From the NCBI RefSeq assembly GCF_938030785.1, contig NZ_CALHIK010000149.1:1-11699 (forward strand): DNA of 11,699 nucleotides, given 5' to 3'. The translations under genes and the position numbers were made by a program. Position 1 is the stretch's first letter. The number at the start of each line of letters is the position of its first letter. A model generated the notes under the pieces. The model ran no database searches, was not told the origin of the DNA, and saw only the letters and a program-made list of their open reading frames with translations. Below, piece after piece: positions 1 to 5,912 of the stretch. Source of the DNA: an uncultured Campylobacter sp. Lineage in GTDB: Bacteria; Campylobacterota; Campylobacteria; Campylobacterales; Campylobacteraceae.

Positions 1-896
1 GGGTTGGGCTCTTTATGCAGCGCGATACGCTGCGACAGGCGCAGATCGTAGGTGTTGTATATCGCAGAATACGGCACCGGAAAGTCAGAAGCGTAAAGCA
101 AGCGCGAATGCACGTCCGTTTGGCTCGCCAGATGCGGCAAAGCCTTGGCGCGTACCGGCGTCATCAGCGCAGAAACGTCTGCGTAGAGATTTTTGTGCGT
201 ACGCAGAAGCGCCAGAAGCGCAAAATAATCGTGTCCGAAATTTCGCGGGCGGCGCGAGAGCGCACGAAAAATATGCGAATACTCGTAGTTAATCGCCATG
301 TGCGCGCACACCGTCGTAACGCCCAGCTCAAGCGGCGCATAGATCATCTCCAGTGCCTCGTAGCGGCGCGAGCTCGGCACCGAGCTTTCGTTGCCGATGT
401 GGATCACCAGCGGCAAGCCGAGCTTGGCGAGCTTCTCAAAATACGGCACGTATCGAGGCAGCCTCGTATCCAGATCCCAATAGTTTTGTAAAAATTTCGC
501 CCCCTTAAATCCGAGCTCGAAGCAGCGATCAATCTCATCTAGCGCATCCGCTCGCTTTGGATTGATGCTAAAAAACGGCACGATGAGACCTGGATTTTTT
601 TGATAAATTTCAAACACGCTGTCGTTGTCCGCGCAGACGGTCTTATCGCGATGGATTAGCTCGCCCGCGTCGCTAAATTTAGCATCCACGCCGAAAAGCA
701 CCGCTTTTTTAACGTATTTCGAAGCCTTAAGCCCGCCGAGCAGAGCGTCCACATAGGCCTCGTATGGCTCTTTGATCGCGCGCGATACGTCTATGCCGAA
801 GCGCCTGCCGAAAAGGCGCAGCGCGAGCCTGTCGTAAGGGCGGTCGAAGCGCACCTCCTTGCTTAGCAGATGGACGTGAAAATCAAGCGTTTGCAT
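1..896 (-). CDS. Amidohydrolase (COG2159-type, TIM-barrel metal-dependent hydrolase), 3' end outside window
   Basis: This gene reads leftwards and about 298 codons are visible; the stop lies beyond base 1. The translation begins MQTLDFHVHLL, giving the HxH metal-binding pair (H7, H9) at the end of the first barrel strand. Further expected ligand positions follow in order: GAKFLQNY near residue 132, VIHIGNE (H166), CAHM (H199) and YASDFPV (D271). That order and spacing fit the amidohydrolase_2 superfamily, soluble enzymes that hydrolyse or decarboxylate small organic substrates using a divalent metal. The substrate cannot be read from the sequence. The ATG at 894-896 is preceded by AAGGA seven bases away, which supports this start. 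The gene is divergent from the acetyltransferase at 1115. Family assignment is firm; exact function is unknown. Confidence 0.88.
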   Translation of the reverse strand, partial: MQTLDFHVHLLSKEVRFDRPYDRLALRLFGRRFGIDVSRAIKEPYEAYVDALLGGLKASKYVKKAVLFGVDAKFSDAGELIHRDKTVCADNDSVFEIYQKNPGLIVPFFSINPKRADALDEIDRCFELGFKGAKFLQNYWDLDTRLPRYVPYFEKLAKLGLPLVIHIGNESSVPSSRRYEALEMIYAPLELGVTTVCAHMAINYEYSHIFRALSRRPRNFGHDYFALLALLRTHKNLYADVSALMTPVRAKALPHLASQTDVHSRLLYASDFPVPYSAIYNTYDLRLSQRIALHKEPN

Positions 897-1114
897 CGGG
901 GATCCTTGGAAAAATTTTGCCGAGTTTATATCAAATTGCAGTAAATGGTTAGAAATTTAAATTCGGGTTTAAATTTGCGCTCCGTGCCCCGCCGCGCCTT
1001 TAAATTTTAAAATTTAAACCTCGCCGAAAGAGCCGCTAATTGATATTTAATGCCGTTTTAAAGCTACGGCGATATACTTGCGATTTGAAAAGCTATTTCA
1101 ATTAAGGAGCGAAG
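897..1114. promoter_or_regulatory. Divergent intergenic region with AT palindromes and a candidate promoter for the acetyltransferase
   Basis: This gap separates two divergent genes. It contains a perfect 20-bp palindrome at 999-1018, described separately. On the plus strand a candidate -10 box TATACT sits at 1073-1078. Just upstream is a short inverted repeat, GCCGT at 1052-1056 and ACGGC at 1066-1070, which would overlap the -35 zone and could be an operator or chance. A clear ribosome binding site AAGGAG at 1104-1109 precedes the ATG at 1115. Promoter assignment is by eye only. Confidence 0.4.
999..1018. repeat. Perfect 20-bp AT palindrome
   Basis: TTTAAATTTTAAAATTTAAA is identical to its reverse complement. 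Its right part (1010-1020, AAATTTAAACC) also pairs with GGTTTAAATTT at 966-976, giving an alternative 11-bp stem with a 33-nt GC-rich loop. It belongs to the same motif family as the palindromes at 1561, 4085, 4162, 9944, 9962 and 10372. Confidence 0.85.
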
Positions 1115-1555
1115 ATGGAGTTTGAAATTTTAGAAAATTCCGCCGATTTTAAGCCTAGCGATCTGGATGAGATAATGGTCTCGATCGGCTGGGATACAGA
1201 GCAAAACGCAGCCTCCGTGCCGCCGCACGAGACATACAGGGTGTGGCGCACCTATGATTACGTGGCGATCGCCAAAACGCAAGGCAAGACCGTGGGGGTG
1301 CTGGAGGCGTTTTGCGACCGCGACAACTTCGCTACGAGCTATCTTTACTGCGTGATAGTTCATAAGGATTATCAAAGGCGCGGTATCGGCACGGCGCTTG
1401 TGAATGCCTTTAATAAGCGCTTTGCGCACACCACCACCTTTGTCGTGACCCCTCTGCACAAGGCTGAGGGCGCCGGGGAATTCCTACAAAAGTGCGGCTT
1501 TAAGGACGCGTCGAAGCACTTTACGATCCACATGAGGAAGCGAAATTCGATCTAG
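1115..1555 (+). CDS. GNAT family N-acetyltransferase
   Basis: The 146-residue product is a single-domain GNAT fold protein, which transfers an acetyl group from acetyl-CoA to an amine on a small molecule or protein. The acetyl-CoA-binding motif A is clear at residues 79-100: VIVHKDYQRRGIGTALV, with the Q/RxxGxG/A loop as QRRGIG at 87-92. A later conserved strand-helix, AGEFLQKCGFKDASKHFTIHMRK, is the usual C-terminal GNAT ending in which a helix precedes the GF turn. The length is typical of the family. AAGGAG lies five bases before the ATG. The gene stands alone: a divergent hydrolase upstream, and a palindrome plus a new promoter downstream. The substrate cannot be predicted. Confidence 0.9.
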   Translation: MEFEILENSADFKPSDLDEIMVSIGWDTEQNAASVPPHETYRVWRTYDYVAIAKTQGKTVGVLEAFCDRDNFATSYLYCVIVHKDYQRRGIGTALVNAFNKRFAHTTTFVVTPLHKAEGAGEFLQKCGFKDASKHFTIHMRKRNSI

Positions 1556-1560
1556 CGGAC

Positions 1561-1578
1561 ATAAATTTTAAAATTTAT
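1561..1578. repeat. Perfect 18-bp AT palindrome after the acetyltransferase
   Basis: ATAAATTTTAAAATTTAT equals its reverse complement and begins six bases after the acetyltransferase stop. It could act as a weak terminator-like element between this gene and the toxin-antitoxin promoter, but it has no GC stem and no separate T-run. It is another copy of the AAATTTTAAAATTT motif seen through the window. Confidence 0.8.
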
Positions 1579-1587
1579 CAAGCTTTG

Positions 1588-1642
1588 GCTATATTAAATT
1601 TAGCTATGAGCTGCTATAATCACTAAAATTTAAGGGGCCAAA
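1588..1642 (+). promoter_or_regulatory. Promoter and possible autoregulatory operator of the toxin-antitoxin operon
   Basis: A perfect -10 box TATAAT at 1615-1620 is preceded by TGC, the extended -10 form favoured by Campylobacter sigma-70 promoters; no good -35 box is seen. GCTAT occurs three times (1588, 1603 and 1613), and TAGC at 1601-1604 faces GCTA at 1613-1616, so an operator overlapping the -10 is possible. Toxin-antitoxin operons are often autorepressed, but repression here is inferred. The binding site AAGGGG at 1632-1637 serves the antitoxin ATG at 1643. Confidence 0.6.
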
Positions 1643-1894
1643 ATGATCACTATGCAGATCCAAAGCGGCGTCGATCGCGATACTCTCGAAACTTTTAAGA
1701 AGCTTTTTTTAAAAATTGATCCCTCCGCACAGATCACTCTAAGCGGCGAGACAAATTTAGAAACGATTCTATCGGAGTTTAAATCCGGCGAAAGTTACGA
1801 CGAGATAAAAAGCGGAATGGATGCAGATTTAAAATCATACGCAAACGGCGATCTAAGCGGCTTCGATGAGCTAGGCAAGGGCTGGAAAAATTGA
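1643..1894 (+). CDS. Putative type II antitoxin, partner of the RelE/ParE-like toxin
   Basis: This is an 83-residue acidic protein that I assign mainly from its neighbour: it is small, sits directly upstream of a RelE/ParE-like toxin and overlaps it by four bases. The N-terminal part (MQIQSGVDRDTLETFKKLFLKIDP, residues 4-27) could form a strand plus helix resembling a ribbon-helix-helix start, but the match is weak. The rest (residues 36-83: GETNLETILSEFKSGESYDEIKSGMDADL and so on) is charged and probably helical, as expected for a toxin-wrapping tail. The ATG at 1643 is preferred over that at 1652 because of the distance from AAGGGG. A T7 run followed directly by A5 lies in the coding sequence at 1704-1715. 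The antitoxin role is inferred from operon position rather than from a recognised domain. Confidence 0.7.
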   Translation: MITMQIQSGVDRDTLETFKKLFLKIDPSAQITLSGETNLETILSEFKSGESYDEIKSGMDADLKSYANGDLSGFDELGKGWKN

Positions 1895-2172
1895 AAATAA
1901 TCCAGTCTAAAAGATTTCGTGCACAGCTTAGCAAGATAGTAGAATTTATCGCAGAGCACTCAGAGGATGCGGCGGAAAATTTTAAAAACGAGCTTTTTAC
2001 GCGAGCAGGCAAGCTTGGCTTTATGCCGTATAAATTTCGTAGATCAAAAAGCTTTGACGATGATAAAATTAGAGATTTCATATTTAAGGGTTTCGTAATC
2101 CCGTATCTAATAGACGAACCCGACGATACGATCGTTATCCTATCGATATTTAAGCAAAATTTATTGAGATAG
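1891..2172 (+). CDS. RelE/ParE family toxin
   Basis: The 93-residue product has the layout of the RelE/ParE superfamily: N-terminal strand KIIQSKRFRAQL, a long helical hairpin (residues 11-42, KIVEFIAEHSEDAAENFKNELFTRAGKL), then PYKFRRSKSF, the IRDFIFKGFVIPYLID strand pair, and the final strand IVILSIFKQNLLR. These toxins act either on DNA gyrase (ParE type) or by mRNA cleavage on the ribosome (RelE type); the sequence alone does not tell which. The start is TTG at 1891-1893, whose last two bases begin the antitoxin stop TGA (1892-1894), so translation is coupled. AAGGG at 1877-1881, nine bases upstream, supports it. The weak start codon would help keep toxin below antitoxin (inference). Confidence 0.85.
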   Translation: MKIIQSKRFRAQLSKIVEFIAEHSEDAAENFKNELFTRAGKLGFMPYKFRRSKSFDDDKIRDFIFKGFVIPYLIDEPDDTIVILSIFKQNLLR

Positions 2173-2292
2173 CTTGACGCCTGTTTAAAAACATCCGCGT
2201 TTAAATTCCGCACTCCATTTATTAAAACCGCTTATTCGCCGACGCCGCAGCGCCAAATGTACAAACCGCTCGCCCCGCTAAATCACCGCATA

Positions 2293-2345
2293 TTCGCGCG
2301 CGGCGCCGTAAATTCTAATTTTACGCATGCTGCGCGGCGCGCGAA
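2293..2345. repeat. Strong GC-rich hairpin between the toxin gene and the MATE gene
   Basis: TTCGCGCGC (2293-2301) pairs with GCGCGCGAA (2337-2345). After one G-G mismatch, GCGC (2303-2306) pairs with GCGC (2332-2335). After a six-base bulge on the right side (2326-2331), CGTAAA (2307-2312) pairs with TTTACG (2320-2325) around a seven-base loop. This makes 19 base pairs in all. There is no T-run on either side, so it is not a classical intrinsic terminator. It lies upstream of the likely MATE promoter and may mark the end of the toxin-antitoxin transcript. Confidence 0.7.
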
Positions 2346-2395
2346 AACAGCTCCGCTCCCACCTGCGCAAAAGCAAACCTAAAAGAATTTTCGGC

Positions 2396-2417
2396 TACAA
2401 TTTCCCCCAAATAAAGG
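2396..2417 (+). promoter_or_regulatory. Candidate -10 box and ribosome binding site for the MATE gene
   Basis: TACAAT at 2396-2401 matches the sigma-70 -10 consensus at five of six positions and would give a leader of about 15 bases. AAAGG at 2413-2417 is six bases before the ATG at 2424. No convincing -35 box is visible. The hairpin at 2293-2345 would lie outside this transcript. Confidence 0.45.
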
Positions 2418-2423
2418 CAAAAT

Positions 2424-3746
2424 ATGAAAGAAATCTCGCTACTAAGGCTCTCGCTCGCAATCTACGTCGATATGTTTTTGCGCCTAGTAACCACGTTTAT
2501 CAACACCTACATGATCTCGCGCGTGGACGTCTCGCTAGTAGGCGCGCTGGGAGCGGGCAACGAGATATTTCTGCTCTTCATCACGGTTTTTGGCTTCCTC
2601 GCCGTGGGCTGTTCCGTACTCGTAGCGCAGGCGCTGGGGGCGAAAAATAAAGTCCTAGCCATGCGTGCGATCCACACGAGCATCGCATTCAACGCGCTCG
2701 TGGGGCTTTGCAGCGGCGTTTTCGTCTTTAGCTGCGCGCCGTTTTTACTCCGCGCGCTGCAGGTGCCCGCCGAGCTTTTGAGCGAAAGCGCGATCTATCT
2801 TAAGGTCATCAGCATCGTCTTTGCGATAGACGCCGTCGCGATCGTGCTTAGCGCCATCGTGCGCGTTTACGGATACGCAAATTTCATCATCGCGGTCTCC
2901 GTGGCGATGAATCTAGTAACTCTCGCGGGCAACTACGTCGTGCTCTTTAGGCCGTTTGGACTGCCGTATTACGGGCTTGAGGGCATCGGCGTGAGCACCA
3001 TCGCGGGGCGCATGATCGGCGTATTTTTATTCTTCCTCATCATCACGAAGGTGCTAAAGATAAAATTTTACCTCACGATGTTTTTAAAGATCCAGTTCGC
3101 TACGCTGCGTAAAATTTTATCCGTAGGGCTTCCGAGCGCGGGCGAAAACATGCTGTGGATCGTGCAGTATCTCGTCGCCTTCGCCTTCGTCGCGAGTATG
3201 GGCGAGGCGAGCCTTACCGTGCAGACGATCTATTTTCAAATTTCATCATTCATCTTCTTCGGCGGAAGCGCGATCAGTATGGCAAACGAAGTGATCGTAG
3301 GCCGCCTCGTAGGCGCCGCCAAGCCGCAGGAGACGTATCGGCACACTTTTATCGCGCTGCGCTTCGGGCTTGGGGCGACGGCGCTTTTCGTCGCGATCGT
3401 GTTTTTAGCGCGCGAGCAGATTATGGGGATGTTAAGCCTAAACGAGGCGCACAAGCAGGTCATGCGGCCGCTTTTTTACCTAACGCTCGGGCTTGAGTTC
3501 GGACGGACGCTTAATATCGTGTTCGTAAACGCCCTGCGCGCAAGCGGCGACGCGAGGTTTCCCTTTGCGATGGGTGTGATCTTTATGTGGGGCGTCTCGA
3601 TCCCCGTGGGCTGGCTTTTGGGCATTCATCTGGGGTATGGAATTTTGGGCGTTTGGATCGGGTTTTTCTGCGACGAGTGGCTGCGCGGCAGCGCCAATAC
3701 GGCACGATGGATAAGCAAAAAATGGCAGAGCAAAAAGTTAGTCTAA
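2424..3746 (+). CDS. MATE family multidrug/metabolite exporter
   Basis: The 440-residue product is an inner-membrane protein with about 12 hydrophobic segments and short polar loops, the length and layout of the MATE (NorM/DinF-like) family. These antiporters expel cationic drugs or metabolites in exchange for Na+ or H+. The N-terminal region, FINTYMISRVDVSLVGALGAGNEIFLL, followed by FGFLAVGCSVLVAQALGAKN near residues 58-77, resembles the conserved MATE repeat start. The second half repeats the pattern from LSVGLPSAGENMLWIVQ, about residue 233. The substrate cannot be predicted. The 3' end overlaps the start region of the downstream peptidase by 25 to 40 bases, which suggests co-transcription. 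The N-terminus looks complete; AAAGG precedes the ATG. Confidence 0.92.
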   Translation: MKEISLLRLSLAIYVDMFLRLVTTFINTYMISRVDVSLVGALGAGNEIFLLFITVFGFLAVGCSVLVAQALGAKNKVLAMRAIHTSIAFNALVGLCSGVFVFSCAPFLLRALQVPAELLSESAIYLKVISIVFAIDAVAIVLSAIVRVYGYANFIIAVSVAMNLVTLAGNYVVLFRPFGLPYYGLEGIGVSTIAGRMIGVFLFFLIITKVLKIKFYLTMFLKIQFATLRKILSVGLPSAGENMLWIVQYLVAFAFVASMGEASLTVQTIYFQISSFIFFGGSAISMANEVIVGRLVGAAKPQETYRHTFIALRFGLGATALFVAIVFLAREQIMGMLSLNEAHKQVMRPLFYLTLGLEFGRTLNIVFVNALRASGDARFPFAMGVIFMWGVSIPVGWLLGIHLGYGILGVWIGFFCDEWLRGSANTARWISKKWQSKKLV

Positions 3747-4777
3747 ATTTGCTAGGCTTGCCGATTGGCCTGCGTTTTAAGCGGATGAAATACGCGCGTA
3801 TCCGCATTAGCAAGGACTGCGAGATCAGCGTGAGCGTGCCGCGCTCCTACACCGCGGCGCAAGCGAAAGACTTCATCCTGAAGCACGAAAGCTGGATCCG
3901 CCAAACGCTAGCGCGACTGCGAAGCAAACTTTTAGCAAGCGATCAGGTTAGAATTTTAGGCAAAATTTACAAGCTGAAATTTAGCCGCAAGGTCGGGCTC
4001 GGTCCAAACTGCGGCGCGAGTGAAGTTTCAAATGATAGTGTGCGGAGTTGTGTAGATGGGGGCGCGAGTAGCGGCGCAGGAAACGGAATTTTAAAATTCC
4101 ACTCGGGCGGGTGCGCTCCACAAAGCGACGACGCAGGTAAATTTAACTCCGCCGCGAGCGATCAAATTTTAAAATTTGACCCTGCCGCAAGGGACGGAAT
4201 TTTAAAATTTAAACCCGCCGAGAGCGGAGAAATTTCAAATTTTAACTCTGTCGCGAGCGAAGAAATTCCGCTCATGAGCGAAAAAATTTCAAAATCTGCG
4301 AGCGAAAACGCGCCGCAAAATGCAGCACAAAGCGCGCAAGCTGCAGCGATCGAGCACGATGAGCCTGATTTTACGATCAAAAATTTTATCCAAAGCTCTA
4401 AATTTAAAGATAAAATTTTCATATCGGGGGGGGCGATCTTTTGCGAGGGCGAGGGCGAGTTTGCGGCGTTTAAAAAGGCTTTTGCGCTTGAGCTTTATCT
4501 GCGCTATATCGCGAAATTTTCCCCGCGGATAGGCCGCAAGATCGTGCGGGTGCGGGTGCGCAAAATGCAAACGCGCTGGGGCAGCTGCAACCACGCAAAG
4601 GGCTATCTCAACTTCTCGCTAAGCCTGATAGAGCGGGATCCGCGCTTCGTCGAATACGTCGTGTTGCACGAGCTCGCGCACTTCATCCATGCAAACCACG
4701 GAGCGAATTTTTACGCGCTTATCGCGCAGATCATGCCAGATTTTAGGGCACGTATCAAGCTAGGTAGGGATGAATAG
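3707..4777 (+). CDS. YgjP-like (DUF45) zinc metallopeptidase with repeat-built insert and G8 tract
   Basis: Numbered from the ATG at 3707 (356 residues), residues 11-95 match the family's N-terminal part (KYARIRISKDCEISVSVPRSYTAAQAKDFILKHESWI, then ILGKIYKLKF). The C-terminal part carries the family signature TRWGSC (289-294), YVVLHELAHFIHANH with zinc ligands H321, H325 and H331 and catalytic E322, then FYALIAQIMPDF. The family is usually about 220-250 residues; the excess is a low-complexity insert, roughly residues 97-220, containing ILKF three times (128, 154, 165) and related FNSAAS/FNSVAS pieces. An uninterrupted G8 run codes for part of S240-A243. The physiological substrate of this family is not settled. 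Neither ATG (3707 or 3722) has a good binding site, so translation is probably coupled to the overlapping exporter gene. An upstream in-frame ATG at 3587 lies deep in that gene and is unlikely. Confidence 0.85.
   Translation: MDKQKMAEQKVSLNLLGLPIGLRFKRMKYARIRISKDCEISVSVPRSYTAAQAKDFILKHESWIRQTLARLRSKLLASDQVRILGKIYKLKFSRKVGLGPNCGASEVSNDSVRSCVDGGASSGAGNGILKFHSGGCAPQSDDAGKFNSAASDQILKFDPAARDGILKFKPAESGEISNFNSVASEEIPLMSEKISKSASENAPQNAAQSAQAAAIEHDEPDFTIKNFIQSSKFKDKIFISGGAIFCEGEGEFAAFKKAFALELYLRYIAKFSPRIGRKIVRVRVRKMQTRWGSCNHAKGYLNFSLSLIERDPRFVEYVVLHELAHFIHANHGANFYALIAQIMPDFRARIKLGRDE
4085..4209 (+). repeat. Three in-frame AT palindromes inside the metallopeptidase gene
   Basis: Three copies of the AATTTTAAAATT core lie in the same reading frame: GGAATTTTAAAATTCC at 4085-4100, TCAAATTTTAAAATTTGA at 4162-4179 (both perfect palindromes), and the core alone at 4198-4209. 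Each is translated as ILKF. The DNA between them repeats loosely as GCCGCGAGCGA or GCCGCAAGGGA, giving Ala/Ser/Asp/Glu-rich linkers. The same palindrome is otherwise intergenic in this window. Confidence 0.85.
4426..4433 (+). repeat. Poly-G tract (G8) within coding sequence, candidate phase-variable site
   Basis: Eight consecutive G bases follow ATATC and precede CGATC, read as TCG-GGG-GGG-GCG (S240, G241, G242, A243). Campylobacter contingency genes typically carry poly-G runs of about this length or longer. One added G brings TAA at 4471-4473 into frame; one lost G brings TAG at 4530-4532 into frame. Both stops come before the RWGSC and HELAH codons. The window shows the full-length (on) state. 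The tract is seen directly; switching is inferred. Confidence 0.75.
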
Positions 4778-4796
4778 CCCCTCAAAGAGCTTTCGC

Positions 4797-4820
4797 AATA
4801 GCAATATTTTGCCTATTTTT
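4797..4820 (+). terminator. Weak terminator candidate after the metallopeptidase gene
   Basis: AATAGCAA (4797-4804) can pair with TTG-CTATT (4809-4811 and 4813-4817, with C4812 bulged) around the loop TATT, and the stem runs into T5 at 4816-4820. It begins 20 bases after the stop at 4777 and overlaps the last bases of the convergent minus-strand gene. The stem is AT-rich and short, so confidence is low. Confidence 0.35.
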
Positions 4821-5304
4821 ATATCCCTGTTTTTGCACTGTTGTCATAATCGACTCCTTTTAACTTAAAAATTTCTATTATTCTTTCCATCTCATTTTTT
4901 TGTATTAACGATGTATTGATATCAAAGATAAGTCCCTCTATCCATAATTTCTTGAAGCCAAAATTTATTATAAGCGGAGCATTTTCTTTAAAAAATAATC
5001 CAGATGAAAATTGCAAATATATTAATTTTAATTCATCATATTTAAATACTCTCGTAAAATAATTAGATATCACAAATCCATTCTCATAAAATATAATTCT
5101 ACGAAACGTCTGTTCTGTAAATAACATTATGAGCGCTAAAAATATAATCAATGAGATAGAAATACCAACAATATCGCCTCTATACCAGCCAGTATACACT
5201 AGTAATAATAATACCGCATATGATAAATATGGTCTTAAGTGCCCGAAAATTTTACTTCTTTCCACGCGATAAATTTCTTTACCTAGCCATTCTGGATTTT
5301 TCAT
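4819..5304 (-). CDS. Hypothetical two-TM membrane protein, very AT-rich gene
   Basis: I do not recognise this 161-residue protein as a named family. Residues 26-40 and 44-63 form two closely spaced hydrophobic segments with a short polar turn (WYRGD), so it should sit in the inner membrane as a hairpin. The following part (about 67-130) reads as alternating strands (RRIIFYENGFVISNYFTRVFKYDELKLIYL and so on), reminiscent of small membrane-anchored PH-like domains, and a helix (134-148) ends the protein. AAAGG lies seven bases before the ATG (5302-5304). By hand count GC is about 26 percent over 4861-5280 (111 of 420), far below its neighbours, which suggests later acquisition. It is convergent with the peptidase gene. 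Confidence 0.7.
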   Translation of the reverse strand: MKNPEWLGKEIYRVERSKIFGHLRPYLSYAVLLLLVYTGWYRGDIVGISISLIIFLALIMLFTEQTFRRIIFYENGFVISNYFTRVFKYDELKLIYLQFSSGLFFKENAPLIINFGFKKLWIEGLIFDINTSLIQKNEMERIIEIFKLKGVDYDNSAKTGI

Positions 5305-5471
5305 AGGGTGCCTTTAAATTTGATCTGTTATTTTACTTCCGTAAATCTTAAAATTAAATTTCTTATGTTCGGGCGAATTTTAATTACCGTCATATGCGCT
5401 TATCTATACCTAGATAAAATTTTTCACGCCTTAAATCAGCGAAATTTCGCAAATTTTCGCGGATCCAAACG
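5305..5471. other. Short intergenic region with inverted repeats
   Basis: This gap holds the minus-strand upstream region of the membrane protein gene, with a possible -10 TAAAAT read on the minus strand at 5330-5335. TTATCTA (5400-5406) and TAGATAA (5411-5417) form a 7-bp stem with a four-base loop, followed on the plus strand by A/T bases. GCGAAATTTCGC at 5439-5450 is a perfect palindrome about 20 bases beyond the stop of the 5472-5912 gene and may help end its transcript. Confidence 0.4.
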
Positions 5472-5912
5472 CTAATCTAAAGCCGCAAATTCCACGTATT
5501 TCTCCATCGCAACCAGCAGTAGCCAGCGCGCGGTGGGGCTGAAAAAATAGTGGTGTTCAGGGATCTGCTCTATTATAAATTTTAAAAAATCGTAAAAATA
5601 TTCGGGCGCAAATTTAACCTCGGCACTCGTTAGGCTATCGCCCAGATAGTAGATTTCGCCGCTCAAAATTCTCGCTTTTGCCGTGGGGTTTGTGTCTATG
5701 AAGCTTCTGGCACCGGCAAAGCTCAGGCAGTCTGCGGTCGCGTAATCTTTCAAACCCAGCAAGACGGGCTTGGAGCCGACGAAAGTGAAATTTTCCTCTA
5801 TAAAGCGCGCTCCGCCCTCGCTTACTTGCCAGCGATCGCCCAAGCTCGATAAAAACGCAAACATCTCATCATCTGCGGATCTAAAATTTGCAGGCTCATT
5901 TTTGCGATCCAT
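5472..5912 (-). CDS. Hypothetical protein
   Basis: I cannot assign this 146-residue protein to a family. It has no signal peptide and no membrane segment, and is acidic and probably mixed alpha/beta. Visible features are an N-terminal helix (MFAFLSSLGDRWQVSEGGARFIEENF, residues 17-42), a middle part rich in strand-forming residues (VGSKPVLLGLKDY), GEIYYLGDSL near residue 85, and a C-terminal hydrophobic helix ARWLLLVAMEKYVEFA. The small soluble form loosely recalls immunity or SMI1-like proteins, but no motif proves that. The ATG at 5910-5912 has AAGGA five bases upstream, and GC content matches the genome, so it looks a genuine resident gene. Its stop is TAG. Confidence 0.7.
   Translation of the reverse strand: MDRKNEPANFRSADDEMFAFLSSLGDRWQVSEGGARFIEENFTFVGSKPVLLGLKDYATADCLSFAGARSFIDTNPTAKARILSGEIYYLGDSLTSAEVKFAPEYFYDFLKFIIEQIPEHHYFFSPTARWLLLVAMEKYVEFAALD

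Noticed and set aside
15..491. 158-codon plus-strand reading frame
   Set aside because: It lies antisense to the amidohydrolase, is Arg/His-rich with no family resemblance, and the minus strand carries all expected catalytic motifs.
1704..1715. T7A5 run in the antitoxin gene as a slippage switch
   Set aside because: T7 is below the usual length for variable tracts in Campylobacter and the frame is intact; noted but not claimed.
1779..2213. 144-codon minus-strand reading frame
   Set aside because: It is the antisense of the toxin-antitoxin genes; their coupled start, binding sites and promoter favour the plus strand.
2327..2650. 107-codon plus-strand reading frame over the start of the exporter gene
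   Set aside because: Arg-rich composition and overlap with clear MATE sequence in another frame mark it as a shadow.
3587..3706. N-terminal extension of the metallopeptidase to the ATG at 3587
   Set aside because: The added 40 residues come from the MATE coding region in another frame and have no match to the YgjP-like fold; the family start fits 3707 or 3722.
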